From the NCBI RefSeq assembly GCF_030704825.1, contig NZ_JAUYNX010000014.1:372001-436000 (forward strand): 64,000 bases of DNA, in the 5' to 3' direction. Positions within the stretch are counted from its first letter, which is position 1, and each line of letters opens with the position of its first letter. Below, piece by piece: positions 47,236 to 56,262 of the stretch. This DNA is from Brevundimonas sp. GTDB lineage: Bacteria; Pseudomonadota; Alphaproteobacteria; Caulobacterales; Caulobacteraceae. The notes beneath the pieces are model-generated. The model was not told the DNA's origin. It was given only the letters and a program-made list of their open reading frames with translations, and made no database searches. The translations under genes and the position numbers were made by a program.

Positions 47236-49319
47236 TGGCCGGTCACAGTCACGCCGAGGGCGACAAAAACGACCATGCGAGCGAAAAGGCGGGAGCTGAC
47301 CCGCACGCGCACGGCGGCGTCTTCGGGTCCAACACCGAGGTGATTTTCGCCCTGGCGAGCGGCGGGGCCCTGGCCCTGGGCTTCGGTCTCGAAAAGCTAG
47401 CGCCCGGCGTCCCGGTCTGGCTGCCTCTGTCCCTCTATGTGATCGCCTATGGTTTCGGCGGCTTATTCACGGCTCGTGAGGCTTTCGAAAACCTCCGAAA
47501 CAGGCGTTTCGAGATCGACACGCTGATGCTCGTGGCCGCCGCCGGGGCGGCGGCTCTGGGCGCCTGGGCGGAGGGCGCGCTGCTCCTGTTCCTGTTCAGC
47601 ATCGGCCACGCCCTTGAGAACTACGCCATGGGCCGCGCCAAACGGGCGATCGAAGCCCTGGCCGACCTCGCGCCCCGTACAGCGCATGTTCGGCGCGGCG
47701 ACCAGGTCGTGGAAGTTCCGGTCGAGGAGGTCGCGGTCGGCGACACGGTGGTCGTGCGTCCCAACGAACGGCTGCCGGCCGACGGGTTCGTCGTGGTCGG
47801 CGCGACAAGCATCAATCAGGCCCCGGTCACCGGCGAGAGCATGCCGGTCGACAAGCAGCCGGTTCCCGACGCCGCTGCGGCCCGCGCCCGGCCGGCGCAG
47901 ATCGGCTTCGCCTCCATCGTCTTCGCGGGCACCATCAACGGGGCCGGCGCGATCGAGATCGAGACGACGCGCAAATCCACGGACACGACCCTGGCCAAGG
48001 TTGTCCGCATGGTCAGCGAGGCCGAGACCCAGAAGTCTCCCACGCAGCGGTTCACGGACCGCTTCGAACGGATTTTCGTGCCCGTGGTCCTCGGCCTGGC
48101 CTTCGTCCTGCTCTTCGCCTGGGTTGTGGTCGACGAGCCGTTCCGCGACAGCTTCTACCGGGCCATGGCCGTTCTGGTCGCGGCCAGTCCCTGCGCCCTC
48201 GCCATCGCCACGCCCAGCGCCGTCCTCTCGGGTGTCGCGCGCGCGGCCCGGGCCGGCGTGCTGATCAAGGGCGGCGCGCCCCTGGAGAACCTCGGCTCGC
48301 TCCACGCCATCGCATTCGACAAGACCGGCACCCTGACGGAAGGACGCCCCCGCATCACCGACCTCGTTCCTGTGGGCGGCGCGAAGGACGTTGACCTCCT
48401 GACGACCGCCGTCGCCGTCGAGCGGCTGAGCGATCACCCCCTGGCAGAGGCGATCGCCCGCGACGGGCTGGAGCGCCTCAAGGGCGGGGCGATCGTTGCG
48501 GCTTCGGAGCTCAAAAGCCTGACCGGGAAGGGGGTGACCGCCCGGTTCGAAGGCGAGCCGGTCTGGATCGGCAAGCCGGAGATGTTCGGCGTGGACGGGG
48601 TCGGCCCGCTCAGCGATGAGGCGGAGGCGGCCGTCACGCGCCTGCGGCTCGAGGGTCGCACCCTGATGGTCGTGCGCCGGGGCGAACGCGACCTCGGCGT
48701 GATCGGCCTTCTGGACACGCCGAGGCCTGCAGCGCGTACGGCGCTGGACGCCCTGCGCGGGCTGGGGGTGTCACGGATGATCATGATCTCGGGAGACCAC
48801 CAGAAGGCGGCTCAGGCCATCGCCGGCCAGGTCGGCCTGACCGAGGCCTGGGGCGATCTCATGCCCGAGGACAAGGTCGACGCCATCAAGCGGCTTCGGG
48901 CCGAGGGCAAGATCGCGATGGTCGGGGACGGCGTGAACGACGCCCCCGCGATGGCCACCGCGACTGTCGGCATCGCCATGGGCGCCGCCGGGTCCGACGT
49001 CGCCCTGGAGACGGCGGATGTCGCCCTGATGTCCGACGATCTCTCGCAACTGCCCTTCGCCGTCGGCCTCAGTCGCCGAACCCGCGGCATCATCCTGCAG
49101 AACCTGGTCGTCAGCCTTGGGGTGGTCGCCTTCCTCGTGCCCGCCACCATCTTCGGACTGGGCATCGGACCGGCGGTGGCCATGCACGAGGGCTCGACCC
49201 TTCTGGTCGTGTTCAATGCGCTTCGGCTCCTCGGCTACCGCGACCCCCACCTTAAGGCGGCCCGGTCGACTGAGGGGCCCGCCACCGCGGCTCCGGACCC
49301 GAAGGGAGCGACGTCATGA
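47235..49319 (+). CDS. P1B-4-type heavy-metal ATPase (SPC motif)
   Basis: The 694-residue pump has a His-rich start (MAGHSHAEG, DPHAHGG), TGES, the membrane motif SPC at residues 318-320 (AASPCALAIATP), DKTGTLT with Asp362, GDGVNDAP, and the HEGST motif in the last helices (VAMHEGSTLLVVFNALRLLGY). SPC plus HEGS/T defines P1B-4 ATPases, which export Co2+, Zn2+ or Fe2+. It overlaps its neighbours at both ends and sits in the czc operon. Confidence 0.92.
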   Translation: MAGHSHAEGDKNDHASEKAGADPHAHGGVFGSNTEVIFALASGGALALGFGLEKLAPGVPVWLPLSLYVIAYGFGGLFTAREAFENLRNRRFEIDTLMLVAAAGAAALGAWAEGALLLFLFSIGHALENYAMGRAKRAIEALADLAPRTAHVRRGDQVVEVPVEEVAVGDTVVVRPNERLPADGFVVVGATSINQAPVTGESMPVDKQPVPDAAAARARPAQIGFASIVFAGTINGAGAIEIETTRKSTDTTLAKVVRMVSEAETQKSPTQRFTDRFERIFVPVVLGLAFVLLFAWVVVDEPFRDSFYRAMAVLVAASPCALAIATPSAVLSGVARAARAGVLIKGGAPLENLGSLHAIAFDKTGTLTEGRPRITDLVPVGGAKDVDLLTTAVAVERLSDHPLAEAIARDGLERLKGGAIVAASELKSLTGKGVTARFEGEPVWIGKPEMFGVDGVGPLSDEAEAAVTRLRLEGRTLMVVRRGERDLGVIGLLDTPRPAARTALDALRGLGVSRMIMISGDHQKAAQAIAGQVGLTEAWGDLMPEDKVDAIKRLRAEGKIAMVGDGVNDAPAMATATVGIAMGAAGSDVALETADVALMSDDLSQLPFAVGLSRRTRGIILQNLVVSLGVVAFLVPATIFGLGIGPAVAMHEGSTLLVVFNALRLLGYRDPHLKAARSTEGPATAAPDPKGATS

Positions 49320-49759
49320 AGCGCATCGGATGGGTTTCCGTTATCGCCGTGTTCCTGGCGCTGTCGGCCTTCGCCTACGGCATGCTGACGGCACGGTCAC
49401 GGCCTGCAGCGGACTCGACGCCCCCGTCATCCACCCGGGCTGTCGGTGGTCATCAGACCCAGGGCGCAACGCCAGGGGAGGCACCCTCCACACAGGCCTA
49501 TCGCGAAGCGAATGACCGGATGCACCGGGAGATGGCCATCGCCTATACGGGCGACGCCGACATCGACTTCCTTCGCGGCATGGTCGCGCATCACGAAGGC
49601 GCCGTCGCCATGGCGAAGATCGCTGTCGAGCACGGCGAGGCCGCGAACGTCCAAAGCCTCGCGCGTGAGATCATCGCCGCCCAGGAGGCCGAGATCATCA
49701 GGATGAGGATCCTGCTGGCGCGCCATGAGGACGTCCCGCTCCCTGGCGTCAGGCCCTGA
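49316..49759 (+). CDS. DUF305 membrane-anchored periplasmic protein
   Basis: The 147-residue protein has an N-terminal anchor (WVSVIAVFLALSAFAYGML) and one DUF305 domain with MHREMAIAYTGDADIDFLRGMVAHHEGAVAMAKI, the paired His being the presumed metal site. The family is a ferritin-like four-helix protein of unknown role, common beside copper and czc genes. It overlaps the ATPase stop by 4 bases. Confidence 0.85.
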   Translation: MKRIGWVSVIAVFLALSAFAYGMLTARSRPAADSTPPSSTRAVGGHQTQGATPGEAPSTQAYREANDRMHREMAIAYTGDADIDFLRGMVAHHEGAVAMAKIAVEHGEAANVQSLAREIIAAQEAEIIRMRILLARHEDVPLPGVRP

Positions 49760-49763
49760 CGCC

Positions 49764-50183
49764 GTGGCCGGCAAGCGGTTCACCGTCCGGAGTCGCGACA
49801 TTCGCTGGAAGGAGGGCCGCGCCAAGACCAGACGGTCGCGGCCGAGGCCCCCGCCCAAGCCAAATCTGACCCTGGATCTGGTGGTCGCAGGGGTGGCAAG
49901 CCTCGCGGCGGCCGGCGTCGTCTTCTGCCTCGCCTTCATCCTGTCCGGGTCTCACGGCGTCCCCCTGTATCTGGGTTATGCCGTGATCCTGGGCGGCGTC
50001 GGCGTCGCCTGTCTGATTCTGGGGCCTCGGGATCGCGGAGGACGGATGATCGCAGGCGCGATTGGCGTGCTCTGGCTGATCGGATCGGCAGGCCTGTTCG
50101 CCGCCCGAGCGGAGATCGTCATACCTCCCCATCGGCATACGACTGCCGCCCAGCCCGTCGGGGCGGACAAGGCGGAGGGCTGA
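49764..50183 (+). CDS. Hypothetical three-helix membrane protein
   Basis: A basic N-terminus (KTRRSRPRPPPKP) precedes three hydrophobic segments (VVAGVASLAAAGVVFCLAFIL, YLGYAVILGGVGVACLIL, AGAIGVLWLIGSAGLFAA) and a short tail with HRHTT. GTG 49764, just after the DUF305 stop, is taken as start; ATG 49725 would overlap that gene. No family is recognised. It is the last gene of the plus-strand metal operon. Confidence 0.5.
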   Translation: MAGKRFTVRSRDIRWKEGRAKTRRSRPRPPPKPNLTLDLVVAGVASLAAAGVVFCLAFILSGSHGVPLYLGYAVILGGVGVACLILGPRDRGGRMIAGAIGVLWLIGSAGLFAARAEIVIPPHRHTTAAQPVGADKAEG

Positions 50184-50249
50184 GGTTCCGCCGGTCCACG
50201 GTGCGCGGCCGCTAACCTTTCCTTGGCCGCTCCGGGACTAGGGTTCGGC

Positions 50250-51419
50250 ATGTCTCGCGCCGACGACGAGCCGATGAAGCCGATCCCGACGCGCATCGCC
50301 CGCGGCGGCTGGCTCGACGCGCTCCGGTTCATCGTCGGGGCGCTGATCATCCTCTACCATTTCCGCGAGGCCTCGCCGGTTCCGCTGCCGCAGATCCATC
50401 CGGTGTTCGACCGCGGCTATCTGCTCACCGACTTCTTCATCATCGACTCCGGCTACGTCCTGGCCCGCATCTATGGCGACCGCCTCGCCGCCGGGCAGGC
50501 CTCGCTGCGCGCCTATGCACGCCAGCGCCTGCTGCGCGTCATTCCGGCCCACCTTGTGGTCAGTCTCATCCTCGTGACCATCGTCGGCGGCGCCGCGCTG
50601 GCGGGCGTCGCGCCCAGCAATCCGCGATGGTTCGACTGGTCGCAACTGCCCGCGCAGGTGTTGCTGGTCCAAGCCTATGGCGTGCCAGGCGGGCAGGGGT
50701 GGAACGCCCCGACCTGGACGCTCTCGGCCCTGATCGGCTGCTATCTCCTCCTGCCATGGATATGTCGCGCGCTCTGGCGCTGGCCGCCCGCCCTGGTGGT
50801 GATCGGAGCGGTCACGGTGGTCGTCGTCGCTGATTTCGCCGCCTCGCTGTGGCTCGGCGATCCGATCTATCGCCTGCCGATGCGGTACGGCATCCTCCGC
50901 GCCCTGCCGCTCTTCCTGCTCGGCGTCGCAGCGGCCTTCTACGGCGCGCGCGTCCATGTCGCGCCGCGCCTTGCGGCGGGGATCGGCGTCAGCGCCGCCG
51001 TCGCACTGGTCATGTTGCAGGCCTTTGGCGGCTTCAGCCTGCTGTCTCTTGGCCTGATGACAGCGATCATCTGGGCTGCCGGAGCCATCCCCGTGGTCAG
51101 GCCCTCGCGCCTGATCGAACATCTGGCCCTGATGTCGTTCTCGATGTTCCTCACCAATGAAGTGACCCGCATCGTCTGGTTCGGCCTGCTCGACGCCCTC
51201 GGTCAGGAGTCTCTGACGTCCGGCGTCCGCTGGGCGCTCTGGTCCGTGGGTTTCGCCGGGGCCTTCGCCGCCGCCGCCGTGTTCCGCTACAGCTTCGACC
51301 GCCCCGTCCAGACTTGGCTCAAAACCTCTGGCGCGAACCGCGCCGCCATGGATGCGGAGACGACGCGCGTCGCGTCCAGGGCGTCAGGCGCCGTCGTCAC
51401 AGTCGAACACCCGGGTTGA
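50250..51419 (+). CDS. Acyltransferase 3 family membrane protein (OafA-like)
   Basis: The 389-residue protein has about ten membrane helices and acyltransferase-3 features: LDALRFIVGALIILYHFRE with the catalytic-type His, DFFIIDSGYVLARIYGD, RLLRVIPAHL, and WNAPTWTLSALIGCYLLLPW. Such enzymes O-acetylate surface polysaccharides. It is preceded by a 66-base gap and is not obviously part of the metal operon. ATG 50274 is an alternative start. Confidence 0.82.
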   Translation: MSRADDEPMKPIPTRIARGGWLDALRFIVGALIILYHFREASPVPLPQIHPVFDRGYLLTDFFIIDSGYVLARIYGDRLAAGQASLRAYARQRLLRVIPAHLVVSLILVTIVGGAALAGVAPSNPRWFDWSQLPAQVLLVQAYGVPGGQGWNAPTWTLSALIGCYLLLPWICRALWRWPPALVVIGAVTVVVVADFAASLWLGDPIYRLPMRYGILRALPLFLLGVAAAFYGARVHVAPRLAAGIGVSAAVALVMLQAFGGFSLLSLGLMTAIIWAAGAIPVVRPSRLIEHLALMSFSMFLTNEVTRIVWFGLLDALGQESLTSGVRWALWSVGFAGAFAAAAVFRYSFDRPVQTWLKTSGANRAAMDAETTRVASRASGAVVTVEHPG

Positions 51420-51572
51420 ACCGTCACTGAGGATCGACACCGGTGGTGCAGGGTCCGTGCCGAGCCCTTGGCATGCGGGGGCGCCAAGCGCCTTGGCGGC
51501 CGGACTGTCGCACAGCAGCCGGTCGGCGTCGCTGGCCGGGGCACATCTGTCGATGGCGTAGCCGCCCGCCAT
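51384..51572 (-). CDS. Possible small Cys-containing protein, unassigned
   Basis: A 62-codon frame (YAIDRCAPASDADRLLCDSP, then STRVFDCDDGA) lies in the 250-base gap and overlaps the end of the acyltransferase gene by 36 bases. The start has AGG nearby. The spaced Cys residues look like a LprI/MliC-type secreted inhibitor without its signal, so it may be a remnant. No confident assignment. Confidence 0.25.
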   Translation of the reverse strand: MAGGYAIDRCAPASDADRLLCDSPAAKALGAPACQGLGTDPAPPVSILSDGSTRVFDCDDGA

Positions 51573-51669
51573 CGTCCTGTGGCGGGGGCCAGCCGGTCAG
51601 TCGCTGCAGGAAGCCGCGAAATGATCCGATGCCGGGGACCGGGCTCGCCTGGCGGGCCGTCGTCGGGAC

Positions 51670-52071
51670 TCAGCTTCCCAACTCTTCGATGACCGGACAG
51701 CGGACCGCCACTCCGTCGCTGCAGTCGGCGACGGCCTGTCTCAATACCCGCCGCAGCCGCTGCAAATCCGCGATCTTCGCATCGACGCTGGCGATATGAT
51801 CCTGCGCCATGTCGCGCACCTCGCGGCAGGTTTCGACCCCGGATTCACTGAGGGCGATCAGGCGTCGGATGGCGTCGAGCCCGAACCCCAGTTCCCGAGA
51901 GCGGCGGATGAACCGGAGCCGCTGTCGGTGCTCGGGCTCGTAGCTGCGATGACCGCCCGGCGTCCGACCGGGCTCGGGCATCAGCCCGATGCGCTCGTAG
52001 TAGCGCACCGTTTCCAGGTTCACGCCGGCGCTCTCCGCCAGCCGTCCGATCGTCAAACCGCGTCCCGACAT
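51670..52071 (-). CDS. merR: Mercuric resistance regulator MerR
   Basis: The 133-residue protein has the MerR helix-turn-helix LTIGRLAESAGVNLETVRYYERIGLMP and cysteines at 82, 117 and 125, matching the three Hg(II)-binding cysteines of Tn501 MerR, within ETCREV and ADCSDGVAVRCPVIEEL. It is divergent from merT with a mer-type operator between them. It represses without mercury and activates when Hg(II) binds. Confidence 0.88.
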   Translation of the reverse strand: MSGRGLTIGRLAESAGVNLETVRYYERIGLMPEPGRTPGGHRSYEPEHRQRLRFIRRSRELGFGLDAIRRLIALSESGVETCREVRDMAQDHIASVDAKIADLQRLRRVLRQAVADCSDGVAVRCPVIEELGS

Positions 52072-52077
52072 TTTTGC

Positions 52078-52110
52078 TTGATCCCGTAGTCGCTACGGGT
52101 TGCATCGTAC
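52078..52110 (+). promoter_or_regulatory. merT promoter with MerR operator
   Basis: TTGATC (52078-52083) is followed by CCCGTAG-TCG-CTACGGG (52083-52099), a perfect 7-base dyad in the spacer, and a weak -10 region around 52101-52110. This is the layout of the mer operator-promoter. Confidence 0.7.
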
Positions 52111-52134
52111 CGGTCGATGGACCGAGGAGAAACC

Positions 52135-52524
52135 GTGGACTTGCCAGAAACACGCCGGGCGGGACGACCGGAAATGGCTGTCAGCGCGACGGCCGCCGTT
52201 GGCGCCGCCGCGTCCGTGTTCGCCTGGGCGGCCTGTTGCGTTCTCCCGTTGGCGCTTTCGCTCGCGGGTCTATCCTTCGCCGGCGCGGCGCTGATCGCCG
52301 GCATGCGGGGTTGGCTGACCGTCCTGGCGGTCGTCGCCCTGCTGGCGGGATGGATGCTGCACTGGCGCCGCCTCCGCATGTGCCGGCGCGAGGACGCTTG
52401 CCGACGGCCGTCGCGACTGGCCGCCGGGCTCCTCGTCGCCGCGACGGTGCTGGTGATGCTATCGTTGGCCTGGCAGCCCTTGATAGAGCCCTGGATCCTG
52501 CTTCGCCTGGCGGCCGGCCAATGA
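52135..52524 (+). CDS. merT: MerT-like mercuric ion transport protein
   Basis: About 129 residues, three hydrophobic segments, a vicinal Cys pair in the first helix (FAWAACCVLPLALSLAG) and a cytoplasmic Cys pair (LRMCRREDACRR), the four cysteines that pass Hg(II) inward in MerT. GTG 52135 is preferred because GAGGAG lies 5 bases upstream; ATG 52117 in the same frame would leave almost no leader after the promoter. It overlaps the next gene by 4 bases. Confidence 0.8.
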   Translation: MDLPETRRAGRPEMAVSATAAVGAAASVFAWAACCVLPLALSLAGLSFAGAALIAGMRGWLTVLAVVALLAGWMLHWRRLRMCRREDACRRPSRLAAGLLVAATVLVMLSLAWQPLIEPWILLRLAAGQ

Positions 52525-52739
52525 CGGCGGAAGTGCAGTTGCGGTCGACATTGGTCTGTCCGCATTGCGGCCATCAGGCGACCGAGACCATGCCGACCGA
52601 CGCCTGCCTGTATTTCTACGACTGCCTGGGCTGCGGTCGGATGCTGAAGCCCAAATACGGCGACTGCTGCGTCTTCTGTTCCTACGCGGATGTCCCGTGT
52701 CCGCCGATACAGGTGGATGGGAAGGCCTGTTGCGGTTAG
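52521..52739 (+). CDS. GDCC-motif small Cys-rich protein of mer operons
   Basis: The 72-residue protein has a CPHC zinc-knuckle-like start, DCLGCGRMLKPKYGDCCVFCSYADVPCPPIQ and a final CC, about twelve cysteines in all. It belongs to the GDCCVxCSYGxxxCPxxQ family found just after merT. The role is not established; a cytoplasmic Hg(II) carrier is plausible since no merP or merA is seen. Confidence 0.8.
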   Translation: MTAEVQLRSTLVCPHCGHQATETMPTDACLYFYDCLGCGRMLKPKYGDCCVFCSYADVPCPPIQVDGKACCG

Positions 52740-52886
52740 GTAGATGGCGTGGGGCCGCGCATCCATCGCCTTCGTCTTGAACAAGGATTTGGCCGCCAGC
52801 CTCCGGGCTGTTTTGGGCGAAACTCTGGACTATGCTCCGGATCATTTGCGGCGGTCGCACTAGCGGCGCCTATCCAGGAGACGGTG

Positions 52887-53099
52887 GTGACGGGCGAAAT
52901 CGTCGAACTGTTTGTGTTGAGGAGCGGCGATCGGTGGACCGTCATGTCCGAGGGCGTCGCGCGAGGAAGTTTCGACTATCAGGTGGATGCTGAAGAGGCC
53001 GCCATCCGGCTTGCCCGGGGTGCGCAGGCGAAAGGATGCCGCAGCGGCGTGATGTCCCCGGACCGGGGAAGCCAGATGCGCAGGGTCTGGCCAATCTAG
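52887..53099 (+). CDS. Small DUF2188-like protein, paralogue of the gene at 6537
   Basis: A 70-residue product beginning at GTG 52887, chosen for AGGAG 7 bases upstream. EIVELFVLRSGDRWTVMSEG, then GSFDYQVDAEEAAIRLARG aligns with the product at 6537-6773. Function unknown; no operon partner. Confidence 0.55.
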   Translation: MTGEIVELFVLRSGDRWTVMSEGVARGSFDYQVDAEEAAIRLARGAQAKGCRSGVMSPDRGSQMRRVWPI

Positions 53100-53199
53100 C
53101 TCGACCGCGCACAATGATCGCCGTGGCGATCTGAGGGGAGCGTTCTATCCTCGCCGACGTTGTCGGTCAGCAGGCATGCGATTTTCGGAGAGAGTCCAG

Positions 53200-53424
53200 A
53201 TGACGATCAGGGACGAGGTTGATCATGCGATGGACGTCTATCACGGCGACGACCTGCAGTACGTCACGGTGGGTTTCGATCAGTGGGACCAGTTTTGCCG
53301 CGAGGTCGGGCTGACGCCGGCGCCCGACTATCCCGGCTCCTCCGATGTCGAGGTCAGCTATCGCGGCATGAGCGTTCGGCCGGGAATGTCCCCGGATGAG
53401 ATCGTCCTCGTCACCGGCGAATAG
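53200..53424 (+). CDS. Hypothetical small acidic protein
   Basis: A 74-residue product (TIRDEVDHAMDVYHGDDLQY, later VTVGFDQWDQFCREVGL and DVEVSYRGMSVRPG). ATG 53200 follows GGAGAG; ATG 53176 is a weaker alternative. Compact, soluble, one Cys; no family recognised. Confidence 0.5.
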   Translation: MTIRDEVDHAMDVYHGDDLQYVTVGFDQWDQFCREVGLTPAPDYPGSSDVEVSYRGMSVRPGMSPDEIVLVTGE

Positions 53425-53585
53425 CGCTCGCGCAAAGGGCAAAAAAAGGCTGAGCAAGGTCGCGCCGGTGGCCGCCGAACGAAGCGGGGTCGTTCCGCGG
53501 CGCGGCCGGTGGATCTCAAGGTGCTCGGCCGTTGTCGTTGTCCTTTGCGGACGTCATCGAACAGTCATGGCTCGCTGACCCGGCG

Positions 53586-53807
53586 CTACCGGCCCAGCAT
53601 GCGTCGGCATTGGGCGTGGGTCATTCCCATCGGGCTCACGCCGCCGCTCTTTTCAGCGCTGTGACTGTGGGTCGCGCCTTCGCCCATGGTGCGGAGCATT
53701 TGTTCGCACGACGTCCGTTGTTCGGCCGTCGGGGGCGCGGTGGTCGCGCAGGCTGAAACGCTGACGGCCAGCGCCAGGGCGCTCACGAGAGCAAGGGATT
53801 TGTTCAT
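53586..53807 (-). CDS. Small putative lipoprotein with His/Met tail
   Basis: The 73-residue product has a lipoprotein signal (ALVSALALAVSVSAC) and a short mature region with SCEQMLRTMGEGATHSHSAE and PMGMTHAQCRRMLGR. His, Met and Cys residues suggest metal contact, in keeping with the region, but this is inference. Confidence 0.6.
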   Translation of the reverse strand: MNKSLALVSALALAVSVSACATTAPPTAEQRTSCEQMLRTMGEGATHSHSAEKSGGVSPMGMTHAQCRRMLGR

Positions 53808-54117
53808 GTGGCCGGTCCTCCCGAAGACAGTCTTCGATTCCCTTCTACCGGCGCTGGCGAACGGCGCTTTGATCCAAAGCAAACGGCGCGGGAGCCCAGC
53901 CCGCCAAAGGTTCGGATTTGTCGGCAGTGTCGGAGGGGGCGGTGCTTTGAGCGAGGCGTTCGATGAAGAACGCGCTTTCCGATGATGGGTCAGATTCCAA
54001 CCGAATAACGCCCGGACCCTCAGGGCTCCCGATTAAAAGCCTCACCGCCCTTCCGCCGATGGAAACCTTCTTTTTCGGAGTTCGCGCCGGCCGGCCTGAC
54101 CCGGGGCCTCGCTCGCG
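53808..54117. other. 310-base gap without a recognised gene
   Basis: Between the lipoprotein start and the acyltransferase stop, short frames on both strands show no conserved-looking motif or ribosome-binding site. Nothing else was seen beyond the presumed promoter of the lipoprotein gene next to 53808. Confidence 0.5.
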
Positions 54118-55230
54118 TCAGGGGCAGGTCCGAGGACTTTCGAACCGGCGTCGAATCCAGGCGCGGCCGGGTTTCTCGACGAGCAGATGCAGGGCGGCCG
54201 CGATCAACGCCGTGGCGACAAACAACCCGGTCAGTTCGATCGGTGTGATCCGGAAGGCGCTGTCGATGCCGCGGAGTTCAGCGACGACGCCCTTCCAGGC
54301 TACGATCACCGGCATGTGCACGAGATAGAGGGCGAAGGACGCCTCGCCGGCGAAGACCAGGGCCGGGGCGGCGAGGGGGCCCTCGCAGTCCGCGCGTGCA
54401 AGCAGGGACCAGGTCAGGATCACGGGGGCTGAGAGGGCGACGATGATGCGGTCATCCAGCGACAGCTGCATGGCGCCGAGCAGGACCAAGGTGGTGAACA
54501 GGGCTGCGGCGATGGCGACGGGCCGGCTCCAGCGCCAGCGATGGCCCAGGGCGTAAAGCGCCATGCCGATCAGAAATTCCGGGACGATCCGCAGAATGCC
54601 GAGGGAATCCTCGGCCCGGGGCAGGACCTTGCCGAACGCCTGAACGTACAGGGCGTCGAACACGACGAACGCCACCGCCCCCGTCCCGAGCAACGCCCAG
54701 GGGCGAGCCCGGAACCGCAGGGCCAGCCATGCGAAGGCCGGGAACAGGAGATAGGCGAACCATTCCGCCGACAGCGACCAGCTCGGTCCGCTCCAGTGGA
54801 TGACCGCGTCCGTCGGGAACCAGGCCTGGACGAGGAACAGGGTCTGGAAGAAGGCCAGCGGCGGATAGCTGTCGGCGTCGAACCGGACCCCGGCCGCGGT
54901 GGCGCCCAGGACCATGACCAGCACGCTGGCCAGCACCGAGACGTGTAGGGGGTAGAGCCGCGCCAAGCGGGCGATGAGGAAGCGCCTGTAGCTGAAGGTC
55001 CCGGCGGCGAACGCCGGCCCGTAGACGTGGGCCAGGATGAAGCCCGACAACATGAAGAAGGCGTCCACCGCCAGCCGGCTGCGCTCGATGATCGGGCTGA
55101 AGCCCAAGGCCGGATCCCATTGGAGCTGGTAGTGGAACAGCACCACGCCCACGGCCAGGAAGGCCCGCAGACTGGTCAGGGCTCTCAGCTCGGCCGGATA
55201 GCCGTCGCGGGTCGGCGGTACGGACGTCAT
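54118..55230 (-). CDS. Acyltransferase 3 family membrane protein (OafA-like)
   Basis: The 370-residue protein has about ten membrane helices and family motifs LRALTSLRAFLAVGVVLFHYQ, DAFFMLSGFILAHVYGPAF, RLARLYPLHV, and SGPSWSLSAEWFAYLLFP. It is a second gene of this type in the window, with only distant similarity to the one at 50250. Substrate probably a cell-surface sugar. ATG 55230 puts the first helix about 20 residues in. Confidence 0.82.
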   Translation of the reverse strand: MTSVPPTRDGYPAELRALTSLRAFLAVGVVLFHYQLQWDPALGFSPIIERSRLAVDAFFMLSGFILAHVYGPAFAAGTFSYRRFLIARLARLYPLHVSVLASVLVMVLGATAAGVRFDADSYPPLAFFQTLFLVQAWFPTDAVIHWSGPSWSLSAEWFAYLLFPAFAWLALRFRARPWALLGTGAVAFVVFDALYVQAFGKVLPRAEDSLGILRIVPEFLIGMALYALGHRWRWSRPVAIAAALFTTLVLLGAMQLSLDDRIIVALSAPVILTWSLLARADCEGPLAAPALVFAGEASFALYLVHMPVIVAWKGVVAELRGIDSAFRITPIELTGLFVATALIAAALHLLVEKPGRAWIRRRFESPRTCP

Positions 55231-55475
55231 GAGCAATGGCCCCCCCAAGGCGGGCGGAACACGACGGTCCACCTATCTGGGATACGCATCGGATACGTAC
55301 ATCCCTCGTCCCGCCGCGTCAGGCGCCAGTCCAGCGGTGCCGTGGGCCCGGCAAAGCGGCGATGGTCCGCTCCTACCCGTTGCGAGGGGCTCATGGTGCG
55401 CGGCTTGCGGGTTTCGCCGGAAGGCGCGATGACAACTGCCGTCGGCGATGGGACCGGCGCGGACGCCGCGACACT

Positions 55476-56216
55476 ATGGCTTCGCCTTCATCGAGCGCAG
55501 TTTTCGCCATGGGCGACGGATGGGCCGCCTATGCGGGCCCGCATGAAGCGCACGCCGCTCACGCCCATGTCGCGATACAGCTGGCCGTGGCCCGCACGGG
55601 CTCGGTCCGCGTGGTTCTGGAAGACCATCGCACCTTGAGCGGTCAGGCGATCGTCATCGGCCCGCGGGTTCGCCATCGGATGACCGACGAGGGCGGGTCG
55701 GTCCTGCTGTTTTACCTGGAGACGCACACGCCGTTGGCCTCGAGCCTTCTGGCGCTGATCGCGCCGGCCGTCGCGGCCGTCGCTCCGCCCTCCGTGACGG
55801 CCCTGTTGAGCCCTGAGGCCCAGCCGGACCGCATCGTGGCGGGCCTCAGAGAAGGGCTCGGCGTCAAGGAAGTGAAGCTGGATCCACGCCTTGAAGGGGC
55901 GCTCCTCAAGGCGTCCGAAGACCCGGCGCCCGGCGCCGTCGCCCGGGCGGCCCGGGCGGTCGGCCTGTCCCCCGCGCGCCTCCGGGTTCTGGCCCAGGCG
56001 CAGATGCAGGCTCCGCTGTCGCAATGGCTGCTATGGCGAAAGCTGCAGAGGGCCGGGCATGAGATGGCGTCGGGCGCGGGCCTGGTGGAGGCGGCGATCG
56101 CCGGCGGTTTCGCCGACCAGGCGCATCTGAACCGCGTCACGAAACGCATGTTCGGCGTGACGCCCTTGCAGGCGTCGAGCGTCGTGCGTTCTGCGGACAA
56201 TCGGTTCGTTCAATAA
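55476..56216 (+). CDS. AraC-family transcriptional regulator
   Basis: The 246-residue protein has an N-terminal cupin-like region (EAHAAHAHVAIQLAVARTGSVRVV, ending VIGPRVRHRM) and a C-terminal AraC helix-turn-helix (LSQWLLWRKLQRA, GAGLVEAAIAGGFADQAHLNRVTKRMFGVTPLQ). It precedes the sterol-desaturase gene by 46 bases and may control it. Inducer unknown. Confidence 0.82.
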   Translation: MASPSSSAVFAMGDGWAAYAGPHEAHAAHAHVAIQLAVARTGSVRVVLEDHRTLSGQAIVIGPRVRHRMTDEGGSVLLFYLETHTPLASSLLALIAPAVAAVAPPSVTALLSPEAQPDRIVAGLREGLGVKEVKLDPRLEGALLKASEDPAPGAVARAARAVGLSPARLRVLAQAQMQAPLSQWLLWRKLQRAGHEMASGAGLVEAAIAGGFADQAHLNRVTKRMFGVTPLQASSVVRSADNRFVQ

Positions 56217-56262
56217 GCCGCCCGCCGGCCGCGTCATCCTGGGGCGTCCCTGGAGCCCTCCG

